Assembly (NCBI GenBank): GCA_910588815.1
Contig: CAJUQY010000001.1
Location: 22,319-86,318, forward strand
Reading direction: 5' to 3'
Source of the DNA: an uncultured Lachnospiraceae bacterium
GTDB taxonomy: Bacteria > Bacillota > Clostridia > Lachnospirales > Lachnospiraceae
Length of the DNA stretch: 64,000 bases
Every line of letters begins with the position of its first letter. Positions within the stretch are counted from its first letter, which is position 1. A program made the position numbers and the translations under genes. Shown piece by piece: positions 18,801 to 27,252 of this stretch. The notes beneath the pieces were generated by a model. The model was not told the DNA's origin, made no database searches, and saw nothing but the letters and a program-made list of their open reading frames with translations.

Positions 18801-19190
18801 ATGAGCATAAACGAGATACGGAAGCTCCAGTACGGAACGGGCGCAGGGAGCGCAGTTCAGGAGGCGGCGGCAGGCCAGCCTTCCGTGAGCGGATCTGCTT
18901 TCGGTGAAATGCTGCGGGCCAGGTCTCTGGAGGAGCAGGGACTGAATTTCTCCAAGCATGCGGCAAAACGCATGGGGGAGCGTGGGATCGCCATGGACAA
19001 TGAGCTTTTGGGCGGTCTGGAACAGGCTGTGAGGGGGGCAAGAGAGAAAGGCGCGAAGGATGTGGCCGTCATTGGCCGCCAGGGCGTATTTATCGTGAAT
19101 GTTCCCAACAATGTGGTGGTTACCACTATGTCGGCCGACGATATGAAGGACAGAATCTTTACAAATATCGACAGTGCTGTTATCATGTAA
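18801..19190 (+). CDS. Flagellar operon protein (TIGR02530 family)
   Basis: 129 residues. The segment LNFSKHAAKRMGERGI followed by DVAVIGRQGVFIVNVPNNVVVTTMSADDMKDRIFTNIDSAVIM matches the short protein regularly found between flgD and flgE in Gram-positive flagellar operons. Its function is not established in the family; its position suggests a role in hook assembly. Start ATG lies 17 bp after flgD. Confidence 0.9.
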   Translation: MSINEIRKLQYGTGAGSAVQEAAAGQPSVSGSAFGEMLRARSLEEQGLNFSKHAAKRMGERGIAMDNELLGGLEQAVRGAREKGAKDVAVIGRQGVFIVNVPNNVVVTTMSADDMKDRIFTNIDSAVIM

Positions 19191-19268
19191 AGGCAGGACC
19201 GAAAGGATGCCCGTCCGGAGAGTCAGAAGCACGCTTCGGAGTGACAGCAGAAAGGAAGAAAGAAAAGA

Positions 19269-20249
19269 ATGTTAAGAGCAATGGATTCAGCAGTCGCAGG
19301 ACTGCGCGCGCATCAAAATAAACTGGACGTAATCGGTCATAACCTCGCCAATATCAACACGGCAGGCTACAAGTGTCAGAGCTATCTGTTTAAGGAGGCC
19401 ATGTACCAGACGTCCACCAACTCCACCGCAGGCGGCGGAGCGGGTGGCTCCGGTGGTGTCAATGCCGCTCAGTACGGCTATGGTACCATGATGGGATCCA
19501 TCTGGGTGGACATGGGGGCCAGCACGCCGACTCAGATGGGCGGCCTTACGGCTACCATTGACGGCGAGGGCTTTTTCATGACCATGGCGAGCGGAACCAG
19601 CAATATTAATGTGGGAGGAACCCCTGCCGCAAATACCACGGCGATCAAAGGGGCTGATTTCCAGTATACCCGCGTGGGCCAGTTCAAGATTGACAGCCAG
19701 GGCTATCTGGTGGACAGCAACAGCAATAACTTCGTGTACGGATTCCGTCCGACAGGCAGTGCAATCGGTAATCCCACGATTCCGCAGACCAACTTGCAGC
19801 CTATTCGTGTCTGCCAGACGAACGGTACGATTGATGATACCATTGACAGTGCGGCGCTGGCAAAAAGTGTCAAGATCGACAGCCAGGGCAAGATCACGGT
19901 CGGCATTGAGGTGCCGGTTGCCGGCAGCACTACCGGCGAGACAGAGATTGTAGAGGCGGTGATCGGCCAGGTGGCCGTGGCCACATTCCAGAACCAGGAA
20001 GGTCTTACCAAGTCCGGCGGCAGCTACTATACGGCGTCCAACACGGATAACTCCGGTGTCTGCCAGGCGAGAGGGCCTGGAGATAATGGCGTCGGGGGAC
20101 TTATCACCGGCTATGTGGAGGCTTCCAATGTAGATATGGCAAAGGAGTTTTCCGAACTGATCACCACCCAGAGAGGCTTCCAGGCTAACACGAAGATGAT
20201 CACGGTCAGTGACCAGATTCTGGAAGAGCTTGTTAATATGAAACGTTAA
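19269..20249 (+). CDS. flgE: Flagellar hook protein FlgE
   Basis: 326 residues. The N-terminal motif is MLRAMDSAVAGLRAHQNKLD, then GHNLANINTAGYK; the core has ATIDGEGFFMTMASGTS and YTRVGQFKIDSQGYLVD; the C-terminus has GYVEASNVDMAKEFSELI and TTQRGFQANTKMITVSDQILEELVNM. These are the FlgE/FlgF/FlgG-family blocks, and the position after flgD points to the hook subunit. It is exported and polymerises under FlgD; FliK sets its length. Confidence 0.95.
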   Translation: MLRAMDSAVAGLRAHQNKLDVIGHNLANINTAGYKCQSYLFKEAMYQTSTNSTAGGGAGGSGGVNAAQYGYGTMMGSIWVDMGASTPTQMGGLTATIDGEGFFMTMASGTSNINVGGTPAANTTAIKGADFQYTRVGQFKIDSQGYLVDSNSNNFVYGFRPTGSAIGNPTIPQTNLQPIRVCQTNGTIDDTIDSAALAKSVKIDSQGKITVGIEVPVAGSTTGETEIVEAVIGQVAVATFQNQEGLTKSGGSYYTASNTDNSGVCQARGPGDNGVGGLITGYVEASNVDMAKEFSELITTQRGFQANTKMITVSDQILEELVNMKR

Positions 20250-20333
20250 TAGATAAGGATATGGCTTCCTCATTTCAGGCCAAAATTGCTTTGATATGGG
20301 GAAGCCCTATGGACATTTCAGGGAGAAAGGTGT

Positions 20334-20546
20334 ATGATAAAAGTTATTGGGCTAGATGGTACGACCTGGTATTTGAATTATTTTCAGATTCTGTGTATAG
20401 AACAGATTCCTGAGACGAAGATCCTCCTTAACAACAAACAGTATTATCTGGTGAAGGATTCTGTGGAATCAATTCAGAAACAGATTGTGGGTTTTTTACA
20501 TAGTTGCGTGTTCCCTGAGGAGCGGAAGTTTCTGCGTGAGCAGTAA
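20334..20546 (+). CDS. flbD: FlbD-family flagellar protein
   Basis: 70 residues, starting MIKVIGLDGTTWYLN with ILCIEQIPETKI and an NNKQYYLVKDSVE segment. This matches the small FlbD/SwrD family found between flgE and motA in Gram-positives. B. subtilis SwrD raises motor torque. It is a soluble beta-rich protein. The start is preceded by GGGAGAAAGG. Confidence 0.9.
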   Translation: MIKVIGLDGTTWYLNYFQILCIEQIPETKILLNNKQYYLVKDSVESIQKQIVGFLHSCVFPEERKFLREQ

Positions 20547-20588
20547 ATTTAGGTTTAAGAAGTGAGAAGTACGGAGGTAGATTGAAAC

Positions 20589-21419
20589 ATGGATCCTTCA
20601 TGGTTAATTGGACTTGTGCTGGCTTTTGCGTTGATGGTTATGGGTATCAGTAACCAGTTTACGGATATGACAAAGCTGGGGAATTTTGTTGATCCCGCCA
20701 GTATTATTATCGTTATCGGAGGAACGTTTGCGGCTCTGATTGCCAGCTATCCCTTGTCGTCCTTGGCGGCGATTCCCAAGCACATCGGAATTTTGTTTAA
20801 AGGCGGGAAGTACAATATCCCGAAGCTGGTGGATCAATTGGTGGATATGGCTATGGTGGCCAGACAGAGCGGCCTTCTGGCGCTGGAAGAAAAAGCGGAG
20901 GAGATTAAAAATCCGTTTTTGAAGAGAAGCGTCCTGATGATCGTGGATGCCAGCGATCCGGATAAGGTAAGGGATATTCTGGAAAAGGAAATGGAAACCA
21001 TGATGCTCCGTCATGACCAGGCGGCAGGCTTTTATGAGAAGGGTTCTGCTTATGCGCCGGCTTTCGGTATGGTCGGTACGCTGATTGGTCTGATTAATAT
21101 GTTGAAAGGTATGAATTTTGACGATGGCGGCGGTGCGTCTACCTTAGGACAGGATATGTCCGTAGCTCTGATCACCACCTTTTACGGCAGCGCTCTTGCC
21201 AATGTATTTTTTCAGCCCATTGCGAAAAAATTGAGGATCAGGCAGGACGAAGAAGAACTCTATTGCGCGACTATCGTTGAGGGTGTGCTTGCCATCATGG
21301 CAGGCGAGAATCCTCAGTCTTTGAGAGAGAGGCTGTTGTCTGCTGTGAAGCAGAGCTCCAGAAAGAAGCTTCTGGCGAAAGCAGGCACTGCAGCGCCTTC
21401 TGAAGGAGGAAAAGAATGA
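20589..21419 (+). CDS. motA: Motor stator subunit MotA
   Basis: 276 residues with four membrane segments. The second has GGTFAALIASYP, and the third and fourth follow the cytoplasmic loop, with GSAYAPAFGMVGTLIGLINML and DMSVALITTFYGSALAN. The large cytoplasmic loop between segments 2 and 3 carries the charged residues for FliG. Length and topology are normal. Its end overlaps motB by 4 bp (ATGA). Confidence 0.96.
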   Translation: MDPSWLIGLVLAFALMVMGISNQFTDMTKLGNFVDPASIIIVIGGTFAALIASYPLSSLAAIPKHIGILFKGGKYNIPKLVDQLVDMAMVARQSGLLALEEKAEEIKNPFLKRSVLMIVDASDPDKVRDILEKEMETMMLRHDQAAGFYEKGSAYAPAFGMVGTLIGLINMLKGMNFDDGGGASTLGQDMSVALITTFYGSALANVFFQPIAKKLRIRQDEEELYCATIVEGVLAIMAGENPQSLRERLLSAVKQSSRKKLLAKAGTAAPSEGGKE

Positions 21420-22339
21420 AAAAGCGGGGAGGCGGCGAGGACTGCGGCAGCTGGATGGACACTTACGGCGACATGGTGACGCTGCTGTTATGCTTTTTCG
21501 TCATGCTGTATTCAATGTCTACTATAGATCAGGATAAACTGAAAATTTTTATCCGAAGCATTTATCCTACAGCATCCGAAGAGTCCATCGGAATCAACCA
21601 GCCGGACGGCGAGGACGGCGTCAGCGGTGAGATCAAAATGGATCCGGAGGATATCACTCCGGAAGAGCTGGAGGAGATTGAAGCTCTGGCTATTGAGCAG
21701 CTCTACGAGGATCTGGTGGAGGCGCTCAACGAAAAGGGAGTCGAGGGAGTTACGGTTTCTGGCGGCGAAGGTTATACGTATGTGGCTTTTCAGAATAAGA
21801 CTTTTTTTGACGGAAACAGTTTTTCGCTGACTGACCAAGGCAAAGAAGTGCTGGGGGTGTTCTGTGACGTGATCAACCCGCTGTCAGCTCAGATCAGTAT
21901 GATCAATATTATGGCCCATACGGCTCAAGAGGATCCGAATGCTCCGAATGCTGCCAGGGAGGACAGAGTCCTTTCCGCCATGCGTGCCGCTGAGGTGTCG
22001 ACCTTTATTCAGGAGCGGAATGTGATTGAGCCGGAGAAACTGGCGGATATCAGCTATGGCCAGTACCGCCCGGTGGCAGATAACAGTACCTCGGAGGGAA
22101 GAGCGCAAAACCGCCGCGTGGAACTTTTACTCATCAACGAAGGTGCGGAGATGCGTTCTCTCAACGATTATTATGAAGAATTTTCCAGTGGGGTTAATGC
22201 GGATAAGACTACAGTGACAACAGGCACGCCCGCGGAAAATTCTCAGGGAGAGGAAGGCTTTGCTCCTCTCGAGGGAACACAACCGCCAGAGGGGGATGCC
22301 AGCATGCAGGCTCCTGTGTCTGTTCCTGAAGGCGAGTAG
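21416..22339 (+). CDS. motB: Motor stator subunit MotB
   Basis: 307 residues. The single membrane helix with the proton- or ion-binding Asp 19 lies in TYGDMVTLLLCFFVMLYSMS, preceded by the GGGEDCGSWMD plug-type N-terminus. A periplasmic linker leads to an OmpA-like peptidoglycan-binding domain containing YRPVADNSTSEGRAQNRRVELLL in essence (split: YRPVADN, then AQNRRVELLL). The tail after residue 255 is polar and likely disordered. No fliL follows, although fliL often sits between motB and fliM in Gram-positive operons. Confidence 0.95.
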   Translation: MKKRGGGEDCGSWMDTYGDMVTLLLCFFVMLYSMSTIDQDKLKIFIRSIYPTASEESIGINQPDGEDGVSGEIKMDPEDITPEELEEIEALAIEQLYEDLVEALNEKGVEGVTVSGGEGYTYVAFQNKTFFDGNSFSLTDQGKEVLGVFCDVINPLSAQISMINIMAHTAQEDPNAPNAAREDRVLSAMRAAEVSTFIQERNVIEPEKLADISYGQYRPVADNSTSEGRAQNRRVELLLINEGAEMRSLNDYYEEFSSGVNADKTTVTTGTPAENSQGEEGFAPLEGTQPPEGDASMQAPVSVPEGE

Positions 22340-22376
22340 AGCTTTGCGGCAGAATTAAGAAAAAGGTGGCGAAACG

Positions 22377-23486
22377 ATGGCAGATGTATTATCTCAGGAT
22401 CAGATAGACGCTCTTCTTAAGTCCATGGCGGGAGGGGGGGGCGACAGCGCTCCGGCTGAAGAGCCAAAGGTCGAAGAGAAAAAGCCCACAGTACAGAAGG
22501 CTGAAGAGAAGAAGCCTGCGGCGGCGCAGCCGGCAGAAGAGAAAAAATACAATAAGTATGATTTCTATAGTCCGAGAAAGTTTACAAAAGAGCGGATGAA
22601 GATGCTCAACAGTTCTTTTGAAAACTATGCCAGGATCTTGACTTCTCAGGTAAACGGTATTTTCCGTGCGATGACGGATATTACGGTGCTTGATGTCCAG
22701 GAGAAGCGGTATTATGAATATGTAAACAGTCTTCACGAGAATGACGATGTTACCCTGATTGACGTGGGGACACCGGATGGGACGAAAAATAATATCGCCA
22801 TGTATATGTATGTGACTCCGGGATTAATCCTGACGTTGATCAGTCATATGCTGGGCGGCGGAGATCATGTGGTTCATGAAGAAAGCGATTACCGTTATTC
22901 TGATGTGGAGCGGGCGCTTTACCAGCGGATTCTGAAATATTTTATTGCGGCTTTGAAGGACGGTTTTTCCAACTACATTAATCTGGACTTTGCGCTTTCC
23001 AGAGTGGAACCCAATCCCAGCATGCTGCAGGATGTGGGGCTTGACGAGGCGGTGGCGATCATTCATCTGAATGTGGATGTGGCAGGAATGGCGATGGAAA
23101 AAATTCGGATTTGCATGCCGGGAACTCTGTTGGAGTTGATTTTCTACATGATCGACAGCCGGAAGCATATCGCGAAAGGCTTTGCATATCAGGACAATAA
23201 AGATATTATCCTGGAAAATATCCGGTATTCTCAGCTTCCGGTTACGGCAGAGCTGGCTAAGGTGCAGCTGAATTTGAATGATATTTACCGTCTGCAGGTG
23301 GGAGATATTATTGACCTTAATAAGCCGGAGAACAGCAGCGTCAGCCTTTATGTGGGACGTCAGGCCTGGTTTACCGGGCGAATGGGCGTTTCCAAGAAAA
23401 ATCTGGCAGTGCAGATTGAGGGAATGGTGGGACAATCCTCGGAAGAGGAGGAAGCAGAAGAACTTTTGCAGGCGCTTGCCGAGTAA
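22377..23486 (+). CDS. fliM: Flagellar motor switch protein FliM
   Basis: 369 residues. The N-terminal CheY-P binding peptide is present (LSQDQIDALL, residues 5-14), then a flexible Gly/Glu/Lys linker, the CheC-like middle domain with GGGDHVVHEESDYRYSD, and a C-terminal SpoA domain. The linker is partly encoded by a run of eight G (22434-22441), which is in frame here but slip-prone. FliM forms the C-ring wall with FliG and FliY. Confidence 0.97.
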   Translation: MADVLSQDQIDALLKSMAGGGGDSAPAEEPKVEEKKPTVQKAEEKKPAAAQPAEEKKYNKYDFYSPRKFTKERMKMLNSSFENYARILTSQVNGIFRAMTDITVLDVQEKRYYEYVNSLHENDDVTLIDVGTPDGTKNNIAMYMYVTPGLILTLISHMLGGGDHVVHEESDYRYSDVERALYQRILKYFIAALKDGFSNYINLDFALSRVEPNPSMLQDVGLDEAVAIIHLNVDVAGMAMEKIRICMPGTLLELIFYMIDSRKHIAKGFAYQDNKDIILENIRYSQLPVTAELAKVQLNLNDIYRLQVGDIIDLNKPENSSVSLYVGRQAWFTGRMGVSKKNLAVQIEGMVGQSSEEEEAEELLQALAE

Positions 23487-23546
23487 ACGGAGCATAATTA
23501 AATTTATATAATTATAATTAAAAAAGAAGAAAAGGTGGAAACAGAT

Positions 23547-23906
23547 ATGGCAAAGATAATGATAGTGGACGATGCAGCCTTTATGCGGATGATGATTAAG
23601 AACACTCTGACGAAAAATGGCTTTTCTGATTTTGTAGAAGCACAGGACGGGGCGGAAGCCGTAGAAAAGTACGACGCAGAGAAACCGGATATGGTATTTA
23701 TGGATATTACAATGCCCAATATGGACGGTCTTCAGGCTCTTAAGAAGATCAAAGAGGGAAATCCGGATGCCAGAATCGTGATGTGTACAGCCATGGGACA
23801 GCAGAGCATGGTTGTGGAGGCGATCAAGTATGGAGCAAAAGATTTTATCGTGAAGCCTTTTAATGCAGAGCGTATTGTGGAAGCTGCAAATCAGATTTTA
23901 GGATAG
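23547..23906 (+). CDS. cheY: Chemotaxis response regulator CheY
   Basis: 119 residues from ATG 23547 (AAAGGTGG 7-8 bp upstream); an upstream in-frame GTG at 23535 is less likely. It is a stand-alone receiver with acidic D8/D9, phospho-acceptor D53 in FMDITMPNMDG, T/S in MCTAMG and the Lys in DFIVKPF. Its position between fliM and fliY matches the Gram-positive cheY. CheY-P would bind FliM and FliY; the CheC and FliY phosphatase-like domains encoded nearby would reset it. Confidence 0.95.
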   Translation: MAKIMIVDDAAFMRMMIKNTLTKNGFSDFVEAQDGAEAVEKYDAEKPDMVFMDITMPNMDGLQALKKIKEGNPDARIVMCTAMGQQSMVVEAIKYGAKDFIVKPFNAERIVEAANQILG

Positions 23907-23927
23907 GACAGACGGGAGGGATCATAA

Positions 23928-24377
23928 GTGGCTTTTTTAAGCTCATTTGATATCTGCGCTTCCGGCATGAGCGCTCAGCGGGTGCGTATGGATGTGGCGG
24001 CAGAGAATATTGCAAATATGAATGCGACCCGTACTGAGTCGGGCGGGACTTATCGAAGGAAAGAGGTTGTACTGGAAAGCTATGGAGGCAGCTCCTTCCA
24101 GTCCATTCTCCGCGAAGTTTCTAAAGGGGAAGGATATGTGAGCCGCCGGACAGGTGTTCGAGTTGCTGAGATCATTGAGGACGACACAGAGCTTACTAAG
24201 GTCTATAATCCGGAACATCCGGATGCAGACGAAAACGGATATGTAAACCTGCCCAATGTGGACGCGCTTAAGGAAACGGTGGACAGTATGTCGGCCACCC
24301 GCTCTTATGAAGCAAATGTAACGGCGCTGAATGCGATCAAGCTGATGGCCCAGAAAGCTTTGGAGATAGGAAAGTAA
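23928..24377 (+). CDS. flgC: Flagellar proximal rod protein FlgC, relocated
   Basis: 149 residues from a GTG with GGGAGGG upstream. The N-terminus SFDICASGMSAQRVRMDVAAENIANMNATRT and the C-terminal NVDALKETVDSMSATRSYEANVTALNAIKLMAQKALEIGK (described here by parts: MSATRSYEANV, then NAIKLMAQKAL) are the FlgC rod signature. It polymerises after FlgB and FliE. It is normally the second gene, between flgB and fliE; here it lies 13 kb downstream between cheY and fliY, spaced 21 and 32 bp from them, so it remains in the operon. Confidence 0.95.
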   Translation: MAFLSSFDICASGMSAQRVRMDVAAENIANMNATRTESGGTYRRKEVVLESYGGSSFQSILREVSKGEGYVSRRTGVRVAEIIEDDTELTKVYNPEHPDADENGYVNLPNVDALKETVDSMSATRSYEANVTALNAIKLMAQKALEIGK

Positions 24378-24409
24378 GTTTGAAACTATACAACAAAGGA
24401 GATTAGAAG

Positions 24410-25876
24410 ATGGGCGCTAACAGCTTTAACGCAATGGAATTGGACGCCATAGGCGAGATTATGAACATCAGCCTTGGCGCTTCGGCCACGGCGGTTTCAA
24501 CCCTGCTGGGCACAAAGGTTAATATTACCACGCCGGTGGCTCAGGTACTTTCCAGTGATGAGTTTTCTTTTAAACGCATGGAACCGGCCGTAGGGGTCAA
24601 TATCTCCTATGTCAAGGGACTGGAAGGCAACAACGTTATGATTTTCCGCCGCAATGATGTGCGTGTCATTGTCGGCATTTTGATGGGAGCGGAAATACCG
24701 GAAGAAGAATTCGTCATGGACGATGAAATCAACGTAAGCGCAGTCTGTGAAGTGATGAACCAGATGATGGGCTCTTCCGCTACGGCTCTTTCCGAATTTT
24801 TAGGATATACAGTCGATATTTCAACTCCGAAGTCTTTTGAAATTACGGATGATGCGGCATTCAAAGAACGGTATTTTCCTTCAGGCACGAATCAGGTGCT
24901 GGTTCGTTTTACCCTGGAGATCGGAGATGTTTTAAAGAGCGAGTTCATGAATATCATGGGCATTGACCTCATCAAGCGTCTGTTGGCTCCTTTCGCAGAC
25001 ACACTTGGGGCGGCGGAGGATACGGCAGTTCAGCCGGTGGCGGAGCCGGAGAGTTCTCTGATCCAGACCAGCGCCGCGGCCGGCGAACCGGCCGGAACAG
25101 AATCAAAGATGCCGGATGGTGTGCTTACACAGGAGGAAATCCAAGCGATGTTAGCGGGAGGGCAGGAGGAAGAATCCTCGGCGCCTGTTTCGGGCGGAGG
25201 AGATGCGATGCTTTCTCAGGAGGAGATTCAGGCGATGCTGGCCGGAGGGCAGGCAGCGGAGCCTGCTTCGAGTGGAGGGGATGCGATGCTTTCTCAGGAA
25301 GAGATTCAGGCGATGCTGGCCGGAGGGCAGCCTGAGACGGCGCCCGTGCCCCAGCCGGAATCGGTTCCTGCACAGTCTCAGCCTGTACCGGCGCCGATGC
25401 AGCAGCCGGTCTATCAACAGGCTTCGGCGGCTATGGATCCGATGATGATGCAGTTGATGACACAGATGCAGCAGTCTCAGATGCAGATGATGGAGATGAT
25501 GAACCAGATGCAGAAAGAGCGTTCAGAGAAGCCGGCAGAGGCGACGAGGCCGAATACAGTGGTTCATCCGGTCAATTCTCCGAAGTTTGCGGATAACGAT
25601 GGAGACGGAGTGGAAGAGGCGGCGAACAAAGAGCTTCTGATGAAGGTTCCTCTGGAGATTTCTGTGGAGATCGGGCGTACCAGAAAGTTAGTGAAGGATA
25701 TCCTGGAATTCACACAGGGTTCGCTGGTTGTGCTCGATAAGATGGCCGGAGAACGGGCGGATGTGTTTGTCAACGGAGAATGTATTGCCAGAGGCGATAT
25801 TGTAGTGGTTGAGGATAATTTTGGCATCCGTATCACGGAGATTGTCAGCCGGAATCTGAACCCGGAGGTTCTGTGA
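24410..25876 (+). CDS. fliY: Motor switch phosphatase FliY (CheC-like + FliN)
   Basis: 488 residues. The CheC-like domain (about 1-200) holds both phosphatase-type motifs, with DAIGEIMNISLG and SAVCEVMNQMMGSS. A Pro/Gln/Met-rich linker carries three copies of a FliM-type (L)(S/T)QEEIQAML motif (about residues 238-307). The C-terminal SpoA/FliN domain has LLMKVPLEISVEIGRT and GSLVVLDKMAG. It forms the lower C-ring and, in B. subtilis, dephosphorylates CheY-P. Unusually, the N-terminus itself does not carry the CheY-binding peptide; the linker does, in triplicate. Confidence 0.95.
   Translation: MGANSFNAMELDAIGEIMNISLGASATAVSTLLGTKVNITTPVAQVLSSDEFSFKRMEPAVGVNISYVKGLEGNNVMIFRRNDVRVIVGILMGAEIPEEEFVMDDEINVSAVCEVMNQMMGSSATALSEFLGYTVDISTPKSFEITDDAAFKERYFPSGTNQVLVRFTLEIGDVLKSEFMNIMGIDLIKRLLAPFADTLGAAEDTAVQPVAEPESSLIQTSAAAGEPAGTESKMPDGVLTQEEIQAMLAGGQEEESSAPVSGGGDAMLSQEEIQAMLAGGQAAEPASSGGDAMLSQEEIQAMLAGGQPETAPVPQPESVPAQSQPVPAPMQQPVYQQASAAMDPMMMQLMTQMQQSQMQMMEMMNQMQKERSEKPAEATRPNTVVHPVNSPKFADNDGDGVEEAANKELLMKVPLEISVEIGRTRKLVKDILEFTQGSLVVLDKMAGERADVFVNGECIARGDIVVVEDNFGIRITEIVSRNLNPEVL
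25121..25330 (+). repeat. Triplicated EIQAMLAGGQ-coding repeat in fliY
   Basis: Three in-frame copies end at 25165, 25252 and 25330. The last two are nearly identical over about 50 bp and 78 bp apart; the first is more diverged and lies 87 bp before the second. Each encodes a QEEIQAMLAGGQ peptide resembling the N-terminal CheY-binding peptide of FliM. Confidence 0.92.
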
Positions 25877-26292
25877 TGAAACAAATGGTATTGCTGACTG
25901 CAGTGGGGGGGGATCTGTTATCTCTAGTTAGCGCATTCCTGATGTTTATCTGCGTCCTTGCGTTGGCATACTGGTTCAGCCGTTTTCTTGGAAAGCGGAT
26001 GAAATTGGCAAGTTCGTCGGGGAACCGGCATATGAAAGTAATTGAGCAGCTGAGTTTCAGAAGCGGCGCTTTCGGAAAGGGAAGCGGCGAACAGCTCGTT
26101 TTGCTTAAGATTAAAGAGGAAACCTACCTGATCGGCGTGAGCGCCGCCGGTTTCCAGCTATTGGAGCATCTGGAGGGAGAGTTTGCAGAAGCTTCTCCTG
26201 CCGAAAGGGCAGCCGGGACACCGGCCTTCACAGATGTGTTCCGAAAATATACTGCGTCGTTGAGAAAGGAGAAAGGGAAAAAAGATGAGTGA
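25876..26292 (+). CDS. fliO: Flagellar export protein FliO
   Basis: 138 residues from ATG 25876, which shares its A with the fliY stop (TGATG), with GGAGG 7 bp upstream. It has a single membrane helix at about residues 13-36 (LVSAFLMFICVLALAYWFS). The cytoplasmic domain contains the FliO/FliZ pattern KVIEQLSFR...LVLLKIKEETYLIGVS. It stabilises FliP during export-gate assembly. Codons 11-13 fall in a run of eight G (25905-25912). Confidence 0.9.
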   Translation: MKQMVLLTAVGGDLLSLVSAFLMFICVLALAYWFSRFLGKRMKLASSSGNRHMKVIEQLSFRSGAFGKGSGEQLVLLKIKEETYLIGVSAAGFQLLEHLEGEFAEASPAERAAGTPAFTDVFRKYTASLRKEKGKKDE

Positions 26293-26941
26293 GCTTTTAG
26301 GCGGCCTGAACGGCGGCAATGTGCCGACCCTCGACGTGATTCTCCTGCTTACCCTGGTCGCCCTTCTGCCTTCTCTTGTGATCATGATGACTTCTTTCGT
26401 CAGAACTGTCATCATTATATCTTTCACCAGAAATGCCATGGGTGTGCAGCAGAATCCGCCCAGTATGGTATTAGTGGGAATTTCCCTTTTTCTGACTCTT
26501 TACATTATGAGGCCGGTGCTCAGCCAGATCAATACGGAGGCATACCAGCCTTACACGAGAGGGGAAATTTCGCAACAGGAGATGTTAGACCGGATGGAGC
26601 CTCCAATCAAAGAGTTTATGCTTCGGAACACCTATTCGGATACCTTAGACTTGTTTGTGGATTTGGCGGGTATGGAAGAAGAAGAGGATATCCGGGATTA
26701 TCCCTTGACTGTGATTACGCCGGCCTTTATGACCAGCGAATTAAAGAGAGGCTTTACGGCGGGATTTTTAATTTATCTTCCGTTTCTTATGATTGATATC
26801 GTAGTGGCGACCACCCTGATGTCCATGGGTATGATGATGCTGCCGCCTACGATGATTTCCATGCCTTTTAAGCTTTTGCTTTTTGTATCCGTGGACGGTT
26901 GGCAGCTTCTCTTTTCCAATATTGTGAGAAGCTTCAAGTGA
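26285..26941 (+). CDS. fliP: Flagellar export gate protein FliP
   Basis: 218 residues with four membrane segments and the FliP block ITPAFMTSELKRGFTAGF followed by LPFLMIDIVVATTLMSMGMMMLPP. It starts directly with the mature region and shows no cleavable signal peptide, unlike many FliP proteins. It forms the core pore with FliQ and FliR. It overlaps fliO by 8 bp. Confidence 0.96.
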   Translation: MSELLGGLNGGNVPTLDVILLLTLVALLPSLVIMMTSFVRTVIIISFTRNAMGVQQNPPSMVLVGISLFLTLYIMRPVLSQINTEAYQPYTRGEISQQEMLDRMEPPIKEFMLRNTYSDTLDLFVDLAGMEEEEDIRDYPLTVITPAFMTSELKRGFTAGFLIYLPFLMIDIVVATTLMSMGMMMLPPTMISMPFKLLLFVSVDGWQLLFSNIVRSFK

Positions 26942-26982
26942 CAGGGAGACGGAGCGGAAGGAATAAAGAAAGGAGGCTGGCC

Positions 26983-27246
26983 GTGACTGAGGCAGAAGTA
27001 CTTGACATGATGTATCAGATGTTCCAGACAGTTCTCAAGCTGGCGTTTCCTCTTTTGTTGGTCAGCATGATTATTGGTATCTTCATCGCTATTTTTCAGG
27101 CGGCAACACAGATCAACGAACAGACGATGACCTTTGTGCCGAAGCTGTTGGCCATTATCGCGCTGCTGGGGCTTTTGGGCAGCAGTATGCTTAAGACGCT
27201 GCAGGATTTTCTGCAGATGGTGATTGCCATGATTGCCGGAGGTTGA
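26983..27246 (+). CDS. fliQ: Flagellar export gate protein FliQ
   Basis: 87 residues from GTG 26983 (AAAGGAGG upstream); the frame is open further 5' but that part is non-coding. It has two membrane helices and the conserved LKLAFPLLLVSMIIGIFIAIFQAATQI segment, read as LAFPLLLVSMIIGI then FQAATQINEQT. FliQ packs around the FliP-FliR core in the export gate. Confidence 0.95.
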   Translation: MTEAEVLDMMYQMFQTVLKLAFPLLLVSMIIGIFIAIFQAATQINEQTMTFVPKLLAIIALLGLLGSSMLKTLQDFLQMVIAMIAGG

Positions 27247-27252
27247 CCGGGG

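Noticed and set aside
19287..20273. Long minus-strand ORF (328 codons) opposite flgE
   Set aside because: A shadow of flgE codon usage; no recognisable motifs and no ribosome site.
20263..20306. Inverted repeat GGCTTCC/GGAAGCC between flgE and flbD
   Set aside because: A 30-base loop and no T tract; a terminator here would cut the operon in half, so I do not call it.
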